Positions 52,412 to 61,163 of a stretch of DNA of 64,000 nucleotides are shown here, piece after piece. Position 1 is the stretch's first letter. The number at the start of each line of letters is the position of its first letter. The DNA lies in the NCBI GenBank assembly GCA_964477445.1, contig CAYZED010000014.1:6991-70990 (forward strand). Direction: 5' to 3'. The translations under genes were made by a program, and so were the position numbers. Under the pieces are notes generated by a model. That model had not been told where the DNA came from. It made no database searches and worked only from the letters and a program-made list of their open reading frames with translations. Source of the DNA: CAYZED01 sp964477445 (GTDB lineage Bacteria > Bacillota > Clostridia > Lutisporales > Lutisporaceae).

Positions 52412-52531
52412 ATGAGTGATTTAAGTAAGATTTCAATAGACGCATATAAAGAAATTCTAAAAAATCTATGGAATAAAAGATATTGGAACAATTTAATGGA
52501 ATGCCTTATCTGTGATATGCAATTTGTTTAA
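52412..52531 (+). pseudogene. 39-residue reading frame whose 3' part is the direct repeat
   Basis: ATG 52412 with GGAGG 8 nt upstream, reading MSDLSKISIDAYKEILKNLW and then running into the 219-bp repeat (from 52475) and stopping at 52529. The first 21 codons look like the start of a real gene with its ribosome site; the rest is the repeat read by chance. So it is probably a gene cut by the event that placed the repeat copy here. Confidence 0.5.
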
Positions 52532-52693
52532 TAGAAATATATTATATGCGGAATTTATAATAAAGTCATTTTATTCAAAACATATATTTGATAATTTACT
52601 TCTTTTGTTAACTTACAAGAATAAAAAACGAATTTTGTTAAATTTAATTGAACAACGATTCTTTTGAAAATGTGAATTTTCTGAATTATAATT
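52475..52693. repeat. Direct repeat copy 1 (219 bp) with promoter
   Basis: Almost identical to 55283-55502: by eye three substitutions and one extra A in copy 2. The left edge lies inside the short frame at 52412, the right edge just after a -10 box. Beyond the right edge, the two leaders remain weakly alike up to the ribosome sites. The spacing between copies is about 2.81 kb and brackets the M19-like/AbgB-like gene pair. Confidence 0.95.
52664..52692 (+). promoter_or_regulatory. Promoter of the M19-like/M20 pair
   Basis: TTGAAA (52664-52669), a 17-nt spacer and TATAAT (52687-52692). It sits at the very end of direct repeat copy 1, and the same promoter occurs in copy 2. Confidence 0.8.
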
Positions 52694-52742
52694 GTCATAG
52701 CTCTTATTTTTACAGAACGTTTCAAGGAGGGGGTAACCATAA

Positions 52743-53759
52743 ATGACTGAAAAAGCAATCAAGATTTTAAATGAATCAATTATATGGGACAATGCTATTG
52801 TTTGGGCGGAGAGACTGCCAAATCGCCTTGCGTCATTGGAAGAAATCCGCACTTCAGGCGTCACGGCTGTATCGATTAAAATCAATGCCAATGACGGCAC
52901 TAATCGGGGAACTCTAACTGCTTTGGCAAAAGAACGTGTTCATTTCAAAGCATTTGGTGACAAGTATATTGTGGCAAAGACACCCGAAGACATCATGAAG
53001 GCCAAAAAGGAAAAAAAATTGGCCATAACCTTTTGTTTAGCCGATTCTCAGTTCATAGAAAATCCAGATTCGGATACCGAGATGTTTTCTGCGCTGGGAG
53101 TCACCCATATCGTCCTTTCATCTGTACGAAATGTTTATGCTGATAGCTGCTATGAGTTCAGTGATACGGGATTAAGCAACAGTGGACGAGCCCTCATAAA
53201 ACAAATGAATAAAGGGCCGATCTTGATTGACGGAACGCTGGGCGGGTATCGGACAACCATGGAAGCAATGGCGCTTTCAGAGAAACCGTTTGTTTTTACC
53301 CATACCAATGTTTTTAGCCTGTGTAAAAATGCGAGGAACATAAAAGACGATCAAATTAAGGCCTGTGCACAAACGGGCGGTGTGATCGGTTTGACCTTTC
53401 TCGGTGGTTATCTCGGAAATCCAATACCGGATGCAGAGACTCTTTTTCGCCAAATTGACCATATTTGCACACTGACTGGGCCTGCACATGTGGGTATTGG
53501 TTCCAATTATACAATCAATCCAACAGCCTTCTTTCAAGTGATGAATTGGGCAAGGGAAAACGGGATGATCAATGATTCTTATGAAAACTGCGGCGGGGAT
53601 TGTTTTAAGCATGCCGAACTGCCGAAATTGATTGACCTCCTGATTTCCCATGGTTATCAAGAGAATGATATAGCAAAAATACTGGGGTTGAATTGGCTTA
53701 ATCTGTATCATACGGCACTGGAGAGGGGTGAAAAAACATGGATTTCAGAGCAAAATTAG
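52743..53759 (+). CDS. M19 (membrane dipeptidase)-like protein lacking metal ligands
   Basis: 338 residues with the overall order of renal-dipeptidase-type proteins. Family positions that normally hold metal or substrate residues are changed: the DGHND start motif reads WDNAIVW, the Glu-containing strand reads FCLADSQF, DLSH reads DGTLGG, the second His region (HPRN in the family) reads NARN, and GSDFDG reads GSNYT. Only the His in FTHTN is kept. The frame is intact, AAGGAGGGGG precedes the ATG, and the 3' end overlaps the AbgB-like gene by 22 nt. So it is probably a folded non-enzyme or one with new chemistry, acting with its M20 partner. No signal peptide. Confidence 0.8.
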   Translation: MTEKAIKILNESIIWDNAIVWAERLPNRLASLEEIRTSGVTAVSIKINANDGTNRGTLTALAKERVHFKAFGDKYIVAKTPEDIMKAKKEKKLAITFCLADSQFIENPDSDTEMFSALGVTHIVLSSVRNVYADSCYEFSDTGLSNSGRALIKQMNKGPILIDGTLGGYRTTMEAMALSEKPFVFTHTNVFSLCKNARNIKDDQIKACAQTGGVIGLTFLGGYLGNPIPDAETLFRQIDHICTLTGPAHVGIGSNYTINPTAFFQVMNWARENGMINDSYENCGGDCFKHAELPKLIDLLISHGYQENDIAKILGLNWLNLYHTALERGEKTWISEQN

Positions 53760-55159
53760 CTGCATTGATTGAATCAAGAAAAACTGAATATATAGATATC
53801 AGCGATAAAATATGGGAATATGCTGAACCTCGGTTTCAAGAATATCAATCATCAAAATTGCAGTCGGATTATTTAAAGAATCATGGATTTCGAATTCAAT
53901 CAGGTCTTGCCGGTATGGAAACCGCTTTTGTGGCTGAGTTCGGAAGCGGGAAGCCGGTCGTTGCGTTTCTGGGAGAGTTTGATTCTCTATCGGGATTATC
54001 ACAGGTGGCGGACCTTGACCGACAAGTGGAACTTATTCAAGGCGGTCAGGGACACGGCTGCGGCCATCAGGCACTAGGAACAGGCGCTCTGGCTGCCTCT
54101 GTCGCACTCAAGGAGATAATGGAGGATGAAAAACTGGGCGGAACAGTACGTTATTATGGTTGTCCAGGCGAAGAAAACGGCTCCGGTAAGAGTTTCATGG
54201 TCATGAATGAATGCTTTGAAGATTGCGATATCGCTCTGGCATGGCACCCTGCTGCTTTAAACATGGTTGCTCCCGATTGTTTCCTGGCCGCTATTGGCAC
54301 ATACTTTACTTTCCATGGCATAGCAACGCATGCGGCAAGCACCCCGTATCTCGGTCGATCAGCGCTGGATGCCGTTGAACTCATGAATGTGGGTGCGAAT
54401 TATCTGAGAGAACACGCTATTCCCGAGGCAAGGTTCCATTATGCGATAACAAATACCGGCGGGGATGTACCCAATGTCGTTCAGTCCATTGCCCAATCGC
54501 TGTATTCGATACGGGCTCCCAAAATAACGCAGGTCGCCGAACTGTTCGAAAGACTCAAGAAAATAGCACAGGGCGCTGCGCTGATGACGGAAACGGAGGT
54601 AGAGATTAAGGTCGTCGCAAATTATTCGGATTCCATAGCATGCCGCACTTTGAATGAAAAGGCAGATGAAAATATGGCGCATTTCCTTCCGCTCGGGTAC
54701 AGCGAAGAAGAGATTGCCTACGCGAGGAAATTCCAGAATACGCTATCTGAACAGGATAAGACCGGCCTGGAATATATTTTAAACAAATTGGTTCCCAAAG
54801 AGAAAAGAAACGAAGCCATGAGTATGCCCATGCTTGATTTTCTGATTCCCAGTACAAGGCTTGATTTGGGTTCAACAGATGTCGGGGATGTCAGTTGGGT
54901 CGTTCCGACTGTTTTTATCGGGGTAGCTTGTGTTGCGGCAGGCACGGGCGATCATTCCTGGCAATTCGTAGCGCAAGGGAAATCCTCAATCTTTCATAAA
55001 GGCATGCTTTTTGCAGCAAAGGCCATGGCTGCAACAGCGTATGAATTTTTGACTGATCCGGCTTTGGTAGCTCAGGCAAAGAAGGACTGGGAAATTGAAT
55101 TGGGTGGAAGAAAGTACCTAACGCTGCTTCCCGAGGGAAGTAAACCGGAGGTAAAGTAA
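53738..55159 (+). CDS. AbgB-like M20 amidohydrolase
   Basis: 473 residues, M20 family, closest in pattern to the p-aminobenzoyl-glutamate hydrolase B subunit (about 480 residues). Motifs: PRFQEYQSSK, GEFDSLSGL, the metal loop GHGCGHQAL, the catalytic Glu pair in PGEENGSGKS, WHPAALN, HAASTPYLGRSALDAVE in the lid domain, and GDHSWQF near the end. It may act on folate-type or other glutamyl amides, or on N-acyl dipeptides; the true substrate is unknown. GAGAGGGGTG precedes the ATG. Codon use is richer in G and C than in genes before 51.8 kb. Confidence 0.9.
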   Translation: MDFRAKLAALIESRKTEYIDISDKIWEYAEPRFQEYQSSKLQSDYLKNHGFRIQSGLAGMETAFVAEFGSGKPVVAFLGEFDSLSGLSQVADLDRQVELIQGGQGHGCGHQALGTGALAASVALKEIMEDEKLGGTVRYYGCPGEENGSGKSFMVMNECFEDCDIALAWHPAALNMVAPDCFLAAIGTYFTFHGIATHAASTPYLGRSALDAVELMNVGANYLREHAIPEARFHYAITNTGGDVPNVVQSIAQSLYSIRAPKITQVAELFERLKKIAQGAALMTETEVEIKVVANYSDSIACRTLNEKADENMAHFLPLGYSEEEIAYARKFQNTLSEQDKTGLEYILNKLVPKEKRNEAMSMPMLDFLIPSTRLDLGSTDVGDVSWVVPTVFIGVACVAAGTGDHSWQFVAQGKSSIFHKGMLFAAKAMAATAYEFLTDPALVAQAKKDWEIELGGRKYLTLLPEGSKPEVK

Positions 55160-55282
55160 CCAAAGTGCGATAACAACCTGTTCTAAATGATTGTTGGCCG
55201 TCAGAAAACGCCTTAAAGCGTGTTCAGGTTGCTTTTGCTAATGTCACGTTTCGCATCCTCATGGTCCTGTTTCATAAGACAG
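55160..55282. other. Intergenic stretch with possible gene remnant before repeat copy 2
   Basis: No full gene. On the minus strand a short frame from about 55274 reads MKQDHEDAKRDISKSNLNTL and stops, and an overlapping frame continues as RFLTANNHLEQVVIALW. This looks like a decayed, frame-shifted fragment but I recognise no family. No terminator is evident for the M20 gene. Confidence 0.3.
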
Positions 55283-55502
55283 AAAAGATATTGGAACAAT
55301 TTAATGGAATGCCTTATCTGTGATATGCAATTTGTTTAATAGAAATATATTATATGCGGAATTTATAATAAAGTCATTTTATTCAAAACATATATTTGAT
55401 AATTTACTTCTTTTGTTAACTTACAAGAATAAAAAAACGAATTTTGTTAAATTAAATTGAACAACGCTTCTTTTGAAAATCTGAATTTTCTGAATTATAA
55501 TT
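55283..55502. repeat. Direct repeat copy 2 (220 bp) with promoter
   Basis: Second copy of the repeat at 52475-52693, same orientation. It ends right after the TATAAT of a promoter and leads into the binding-protein gene. See copy 1 for differences. Confidence 0.95.
55473..55501 (+). promoter_or_regulatory. Promoter of oligopeptide system 2
   Basis: TTGAAA (55473-55478), a 17-nt spacer and TATAAT (55496-55501), identical boxes and spacing to the promoter at 52664. About 50 nt before the binding-protein start. Confidence 0.8.
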
Positions 55503-55551
55503 TTATTAGTTATATATTTTTATAAAACGTAAAAAAGGAGGAGGAAAGAAA

Positions 55552-57069
55552 ATGAGAAAAACTTTAACGTTATTTTTAGTTATGGTGATGTTTTTAGTGC
55601 TCCTAGTTGGATGCAGTCCGGCTAAGAGCCCGGATGCCTCCCCAAAAAAAGATTCATTAGTATGGGGCTATCTTGCTGAGCCGATGGGGCTTGATCCACA
55701 AAAAACCCAGGACGGTAACGCTTTGAATACTGAGATAGCTATCTTTGATACGCTGCTACGTTTTGATGAAAATCAAGCGACTATACCCAATCTTGCAACG
55801 GAGTGGAGTATTTCTAGCGACGGTTTGGAATATACACTTAAGATCGCAAGTGGTGTTAAGTTCCACAATGGAGATGACCTGACGATTGACGATATTATTT
55901 TTACCTATGAGCGGGTAAAAAAAGTCGGTTTAGTACCTCAATTTGGGTTAATAAGTAAAATGGAAGCGGTTGATCCCGGAACGCTCAAAATTACCATTAA
56001 CAGCCCATTACCATCTTTTTTGAGTTGTATGGCTAATCCATATACTGCTATTGTCAATAAAAAATTAATAACTGAGAACGAAGACGCAGCAATGAGAAAT
56101 CCGGTAGGTACCGGCCCATACAAGTTTAAAGAATGGGTGCAGGGTCAGAGTATTACAATTGAACGTAATGACGCCTATTTCCGCGGACCAGCACCGATTA
56201 AAACAGTAACCTTTAAGTTTATCACAGACCCAAGCACCGCTATTATTGCACTTGAACAGGGACAAATTGATGTCTTAAATACGGTTGCAATAGATGATAG
56301 ACAAGCCATATTAGATAATCAAAACCTTAAGTTATATGAACAATCCGGCTTAAATCTATGTATGGTCTTGATGAATTGCGATTCAAAATTGCTTAAGAAT
56401 GTGAAGCTACGTCAGGCTATTGGTTATGCGATCAATAAGCAGAATATTATTGAAGGTGCTTTTAGCGGGATTGGTGACGTACTCATAAACCCCTTGTTTA
56501 ACCAATCAACTTTATATCCCCAAAATGTAAAAGGCACACAATATGATCCGGAAAAAGCAAAAGCCTTGTTAGCGGAGGCAGGCTATCCAAACGGATTAAG
56601 CATGACTATGAAAATAATGGACATCGAATTCGTAAGCAAGTCGGCTGAAGTTATCCAGGAGCAGTTGCGTCAAGTAGGCATTGATTTAAAAGTGGAGAAA
56701 CTTGAGCGCGTCGCATTTCTTGGAGAGTTTCTTAAAGGCAACTATGATTTAACTTTCCTTAAAATTTCAGAGTCAAATGTTGACCCTGATACTACTTTAG
56801 GAAGCTATTACCGTAAAGATTATATCGGTGTAGTTAATTATGTCAATTATCGAAATGACGAAGTTACAACGTTGGCTATAGCGGCACAAAAAGAACAAGA
56901 CCAAGCAAAACGAGCAGAAAAGTATGCAAGAATTGCTGAAATCCTTGCAGAAGAAGTTCCTGTCGTTCCCGTACTGCAGTCTAAGCTAATTTATGCTGCT
57001 TCCAAGGATTTAAAAGGAATACATTTAACCGGGGAAGGTATGTTTTATACGGATAAGCTGTCTTGGTAA
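55552..57069 (+). CDS. Oligopeptide/dipeptide-binding lipoprotein (system 2)
   Basis: Extracellular substrate-binding protein of ABC solute family 5, 505 residues. Lipoprotein signal peptide with lipobox LVGC (Cys at about 21), then the family 5 pattern: AEPMGLDPQKTQ, IPNLATEWSISSDGLEYTL, VKFHNGDDLTIDDIIFTYER, and the late VRQAIGYAINK-type text (KLRQAIGYAINKQNI). AAAGGAGGAGG precedes the ATG. First gene of a complete system; the permeases start 156 nt later after two hairpins. Operon 1 has no binding protein, so this one could also serve operon 1 if the two systems share parts. Confidence 0.95.
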   Translation: MRKTLTLFLVMVMFLVLLVGCSPAKSPDASPKKDSLVWGYLAEPMGLDPQKTQDGNALNTEIAIFDTLLRFDENQATIPNLATEWSISSDGLEYTLKIASGVKFHNGDDLTIDDIIFTYERVKKVGLVPQFGLISKMEAVDPGTLKITINSPLPSFLSCMANPYTAIVNKKLITENEDAAMRNPVGTGPYKFKEWVQGQSITIERNDAYFRGPAPIKTVTFKFITDPSTAIIALEQGQIDVLNTVAIDDRQAILDNQNLKLYEQSGLNLCMVLMNCDSKLLKNVKLRQAIGYAINKQNIIEGAFSGIGDVLINPLFNQSTLYPQNVKGTQYDPEKAKALLAEAGYPNGLSMTMKIMDIEFVSKSAEVIQEQLRQVGIDLKVEKLERVAFLGEFLKGNYDLTFLKISESNVDPDTTLGSYYRKDYIGVVNYVNYRNDEVTTLAIAAQKEQDQAKRAEKYARIAEILAEEVPVVPVLQSKLIYAASKDLKGIHLTGEGMFYTDKLSW

Positions 57070-57094
57070 GCACTTTCTCAATTTAATCATTTAG

Positions 57095-57158
57095 ATTCTG
57101 TAAACAAATTAATTACAGAATTCACATACATACCTCTCCAGTCAATGGAGAGGTATGT
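57095..57158 (+). terminator. Two tandem hairpins between binding-protein and permease genes
   Basis: Hairpin 1: 9-bp stem, 57095-57103 with 57113-57121. Hairpin 2: perfect 13-bp stem, 57128-57140 with 57146-57158, 5-nt loop. There is no T-run after either, so they more likely reduce read-through or protect the 3' end of the binding-protein message, giving more binding protein than channel. Confidence 0.6.
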
Positions 57159-57224
57159 ATAATGAAAAGGGGCTTTATACGAATGGGTGTTTTTTATAAA
57201 CCTTAGAAGCAAAGAGGAGGAAAT

Positions 57225-58151
57225 ATGCTTAAATATATATCGAAGCGGCTTATGATGATGATTCCCGTAATTTTGGGAGTTATCTTTATTATTGTATTAA
57301 TTATGTCATTTATTCCAGGAGATCCCGCTCGCCAGCTGCTGGGTGAAAAAGCACCTCAAGTCGCCGTTGATGCTTTAAGGGAAGAACTTGGTATAAACGA
57401 TCCTGTACTAGTCAGATATGTCAACTATATTTATGACGGACTTCATGGTGATTTTGGTAAATCATATCTAACAAAACAGCCGGTTATAAAATCTATTATC
57501 GAAAGGTTTCCAACCACGCTGATTCTTGCTTCTTTTAGCTTAGTGCTGGCAATCATTATAGGAGTACCCATTGGAATTTTATCCGCAGTCAAGCAATACA
57601 CCATTCTGGATGGTGTCAGTATGGTTGTGGCATTGGTATTTGCATCTATTCCGGGTTTTTGGCTTGGCTTGATGCTTCTTATTATTTTTGCACTAAATCT
57701 TAGGTGGTTTCCTTCCTTTGGAACAGACACGTTTCTTGGCTTTGTATTGCCCATCATCACTTTATCTATGGCAAGCTCAGCCACTTTATTGCGTTTAACC
57801 CGTTCTATGATGCTTGAGGTGATTCGGCAGGATTATATCCGAACTGCCCGCTCTAAAGGCGCATCGGAGCGCGTCGTTATATTTACGCATGCTCTTAAGA
57901 ATGCATTGATGCCTGTTATTACAGTTGTGGGTACAAACTTTGCCTATCTTTTGGGTGGCGCGATTGTTATTGAGTCTGTGTTTTCTATACCCGGACTTGG
58001 CACGCTGACCCTCAATGCCATCAGAATGCGTGACATGCCAGTTGTAACGGGTGCAGTCTTATTTCTTGCAATTATTTTCAGTATCCTTAATCTTTTGGTA
58101 GACTTATTGTATTTCTATGTGGATCCTCGGCTTAAGTCGCAATACAAATGA
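57225..58151 (+). CDS. Oligopeptide/dipeptide ABC permease, B type (system 2)
   Basis: 308 residues, DppB/OppB type. N-terminal helix MIPVILGVIFIIVLIMSFIPGDPA, GDFGKSYLTKQ, five further helices, docking loop IRQDYIRTARSKGASERVVIFTH, and C-terminal FYVDPRLKSQ. Clearly a paralogue of the permease at 28994 (same motifs and order) but with different codon use. AGAGGAGG precedes the ATG. Its stop overlaps the next ATG by ATGA. Confidence 0.94.
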   Translation: MLKYISKRLMMMIPVILGVIFIIVLIMSFIPGDPARQLLGEKAPQVAVDALREELGINDPVLVRYVNYIYDGLHGDFGKSYLTKQPVIKSIIERFPTTLILASFSLVLAIIIGVPIGILSAVKQYTILDGVSMVVALVFASIPGFWLGLMLLIIFALNLRWFPSFGTDTFLGFVLPIITLSMASSATLLRLTRSMMLEVIRQDYIRTARSKGASERVVIFTHALKNALMPVITVVGTNFAYLLGGAIVIESVFSIPGLGTLTLNAIRMRDMPVVTGAVLFLAIIFSILNLLVDLLYFYVDPRLKSQYK

Positions 58152-59038
58152 AAGTGGGTGAAATTTTGAGTCAGGATGTTATTATTGTAAAGAAAAAGAG
58201 TCAGGCACGCGTTATTTGGAACAGATTTACGAAGAATAAGGTTGCCGTTATTGGCTTAGTTATTTTATGCGCCGTGATTATCTTTACTTATGGCGCAAAT
58301 TTGTTTTTCAGCTATGAAGATGCAATCAAGCAAAATTTGTCTATTAAACTAAACAAGCCAAGCTTTGCGCATCCGTTTGGAACCGATTATTATGGTCGGG
58401 ATTTGTTAACGCGTGTGGCTTTCGGTGGTCGTATTTCAATTAGTGTGAGTGTTGCGGTGACGTTTCTGACGCTCGCAGTTTCTATTATTATCGGTGCTGC
58501 CTCTGCCTACTGGGGAGGTATAATTGATTCAATTAACATGAGAGTATCAGATATGTTCATGGCGATTCCTCCCATTCTTATGGCCATTACTATTGTAGCG
58601 GTGCTGGGGCCCAACTTGTTTAATCTCTTGCTAGCCTTGGCAATATCCAGTATTCCGAGTACGGTGCGAATGGTTAGGTCATTAATTCTGACCATAAAGA
58701 ATAATGAGTATATCGAGGCAGCTCATGCTTGCGGAACGAGCAATATCATGATCATATTCAAGCATCTGATTCCGAATATTATGGGCGTTACGATCGTTTC
58801 GGCTACGCTTGGACTTGCAGGCATAATTTTGTCAATTTCTGCGCTTGGCTTTCTTGGACTTGGCGCCCAGCCGCCCACGCCCGAATGGGGATTAATTCTT
58901 TCCGAAGGCCGTGGGCAGATCAGATATAATCCTTATCTCGTTTTTTTCCCAGGTATGGCAACTGTCATTACTGTTTTAGCGCTCAATCTCGTTGGGGATG
59001 GCTTACGCGACGCACTTGATCCCAGAATGAAAAACTGA
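58148..59038 (+). CDS. Oligopeptide/dipeptide ABC permease, C type (system 2)
   Basis: Up to 296 residues; DppC/OppC type with FGTDYYGRDLLTRVAFGGRISI, five or six membrane helices, and docking loop YIEAAHACGTSNIMIIFKH. The start may be ATG 58148 (overlapping the previous stop) or TTG 58166, which has GTGGGTGA before it. It forms the channel with the product of 57225. It aligns with the gene at 29958. Confidence 0.93.
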   Translation: MKVGEILSQDVIIVKKKSQARVIWNRFTKNKVAVIGLVILCAVIIFTYGANLFFSYEDAIKQNLSIKLNKPSFAHPFGTDYYGRDLLTRVAFGGRISISVSVAVTFLTLAVSIIIGAASAYWGGIIDSINMRVSDMFMAIPPILMAITIVAVLGPNLFNLLLALAISSIPSTVRMVRSLILTIKNNEYIEAAHACGTSNIMIIFKHLIPNIMGVTIVSATLGLAGIILSISALGFLGLGAQPPTPEWGLILSEGRGQIRYNPYLVFFPGMATVITVLALNLVGDGLRDALDPRMKN

Positions 59039-59056
59039 TAGGCAAGGTGAAATAGG

Positions 59057-60049
59057 ATGAATAATAACAATTTACTTGAAATAAAGAACTTGTCTGTCGA
59101 GTATAGTACAGAAGACGGACTATTTAAAGCGGTTAATGAGATTGATTTAAAACTCTATAGGAAGAAAATTTTTGGACTTGTAGGTGAGACGGGGGCAGGA
59201 AAAACGACGACAGCACTGAGCATTATGCGCTTGCTGCCCGAAAGAGTCTCTAAAATAACAAGTGGTTCCATCCTTTATGAAGGGAAAAACTTGTTTGAGT
59301 ATAAAGAAGCGGATATGCGTGCCATACGAGGAGCCAGTATTTCAATGATTTTTCAGGATCCTATGACAAGTCTTAATCCGGTGCTGCTTGTGGGCTTTCA
59401 AATAGCAGAGTCAATAAAGCTTCATTCAAGCAGCAAGCTGTCTAAGCAAGAAATTGAAAAATCTGTGGATAAGCTATTAGAGCTGGTCGGCATTCCAGCC
59501 TCCCGAAAGAACGAATACCCGCATCAATTTTCCGGTGGAATGAAGCAGCGCATCGTAATTGCAATTGCACTGGCCTGCAACCCGCAACTTTTGATAGCTG
59601 ATGAGCCGACTACGGCACTTGATGTAACGATACAGGCGCAGGTACTGGCACTTATGGCGGATTTAAAGCAGAGACTTGATACATCAATGCTGCTTATAAC
59701 CCATGATCTCGGCATTGTCGCAAGCATTTGCGATGATGTGGCGGTTATGTATGCCGGAGAGATTGTTGAGACCGGGACATTAGAAGATATATTCAGTGAA
59801 GGCGATCATCATCCGTATACGGTGGGACTTTTCGGGTCTATACCAGATCTCAATACGACGACAAAACGATTAAATTCAATTCAAGGGCTTATGCCGGACC
59901 CATCCAATCTTCCCAGCGGCTGCTATTTCCATCCCAGATGTAAGCATGCTTCGGATATTTGTAAATTAAAACATCCGCAAGATGTTACAAAGGGTACGCA
60001 TACGATTAAATGCCACCTGTTTAAGGGTACAGAAGGGGAGGTTTTGTAA
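59057..60049 (+). CDS. Oligopeptide ABC transporter ATPase, D type (system 2)
   Basis: 330 residues. Walker A GETGAGKTT, Q-loop FQDPMTSLNP, signature FSGGMKQR, Walker B LLIADEPTTALD, LITHDLG, and the C-terminal Cys pattern GCYFHPRCKHASDICK. Energises transport with the product of the next gene. GGCAAGGTG before ATG is a modest ribosome site. Its TAA shares one base with the next ATG. Confidence 0.94.
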   Translation: MNNNNLLEIKNLSVEYSTEDGLFKAVNEIDLKLYRKKIFGLVGETGAGKTTTALSIMRLLPERVSKITSGSILYEGKNLFEYKEADMRAIRGASISMIFQDPMTSLNPVLLVGFQIAESIKLHSSSKLSKQEIEKSVDKLLELVGIPASRKNEYPHQFSGGMKQRIVIAIALACNPQLLIADEPTTALDVTIQAQVLALMADLKQRLDTSMLLITHDLGIVASICDDVAVMYAGEIVETGTLEDIFSEGDHHPYTVGLFGSIPDLNTTTKRLNSIQGLMPDPSNLPSGCYFHPRCKHASDICKLKHPQDVTKGTHTIKCHLFKGTEGEVL

Positions 60050-61012
60050 TGACCAAACCACTTGTTAGCACAAAGGACCTGGTAAAGTATTTCAAGACAC
60101 CTGCAGGCAACCTGCATGCCGTTGACCATATTTCTCTGGATATTTATGAAGGTAAAACGNNNNNNNNNNCTTGGCGTGGTTGGGGAATCCGGCTGTGGTA
60201 AGTCGACCCTCGGCCGGGTTATTCTCCGGCTTCTAGAAGCGACTAATGGAGAAGTACTGTATAATGGTGAGAATATTTTAAAATATGATCATCATCAGCT
60301 AAAAGAACAACGCAAGAAAATGCAGATCATCTTCCAGGATCCGTATTCAAGTCTTAACCCGAGAATGACGGTCATGCAGCTTATCGCTGAACCGCTCTTA
60401 GCATTCAATGCAGTTAAAGGAAGAAATGCGATCAACCGACGCGTGCTTGAAATCATGGACATTGTAGGATTGGCGCAGCGGTTTATTAACACCTATCCGC
60501 ATGAGCTTGACGGTGGGCGGCGTCAGCGTATTGGTGTTGCGAGAGCGCTGGCACTGGAGCCAAAATTTATTGTCTGCGACGAGCCGGTTTCAGCACTGGA
60601 TGTTTCCATTCAGGCACAAATACTGAATTTACTGATGGATTTACAGGATCAGATGGGCATCACGTATATGTTCATTACTCATGATTTGAGTGTTGTAAAG
60701 CATATTTCTCATGAAATAGCGGTTTTGTATCTGGGGCAATGTGTAGAGAGAGCATCGTCGGAGGAACTGTTCAAAAACCCAATGCATCCGTATACGAAAG
60801 CCTTGTTGAAAGCTATACCTGCGCCAACGCTTTCCTCAAAAGGGAAGCCTTTTGAAATAATAAAGGGTGAGATTACTTCTCCCATCAACCCGAAGCCGGG
60901 TTGTCGTTTTGCACAGCGTTGCCCAAATGTGACAGATAAGTGTACGGGGCAGAACCTGAGTTTAAAAGAAGTTTCTGCAAATCATTTCGTTTCCTGCGTT
61001 TTGTACGAATAG
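60049..61012 (+). CDS. Oligopeptide ABC transporter ATPase, F type (system 2), split by a scaffold gap
   Basis: Starts ATG 60049 with GGGGAGG upstream, reading MTKPLVSTKDLVKYFKTPAG. Ten N at 60160-60169 lie inside EGKT-LGVVGESGCGKST; removing them joins the two sides in frame with no residue missing, so the gap is of zero length and the gene is intact. Walker A GESGCGKST, signature LDGGRRQR as in the operon 1 copy, Walker B FIVCDEPVSALD, FITHDLS, and C-terminal CRFAQRCPNVTDKCT. About 317 residues. Confidence 0.93.
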
Positions 61013-61118
61013 TAGAACCGCAGGGTTCGTTTTGTGAATTTGCAGGAGTTCATCTTTTACAAAATTTGTAATATAATCAAAAGATTTCATACATCCTGAT
61101 ACAAAGGCATCCCCCTAA

Positions 61119-61163
61119 AAGGAATCAGCCGGACGAGTATCTTACTCCTCCGGCTGATTCCTT
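61119..61163. terminator. Strong 15-bp inverted repeat over the end of the XRE gene
   Basis: Perfect 15-bp stem (61119-61133 with 61149-61163) with a smaller inner stem (GAGTA with TACTC) in the loop. The stop codon of the minus-strand XRE gene is in the loop. T-runs are weak on both sides, so it may act as a two-way terminator between convergent genes. Confidence 0.65.

Noticed and set aside
55160..55282. Insertion-sequence end explaining the 219-bp repeats
   Set aside because: No transposase, no terminal inverted repeats at the repeat edges, and the repeats carry a promoter and leader. Duplication or recombination is the simpler reading.
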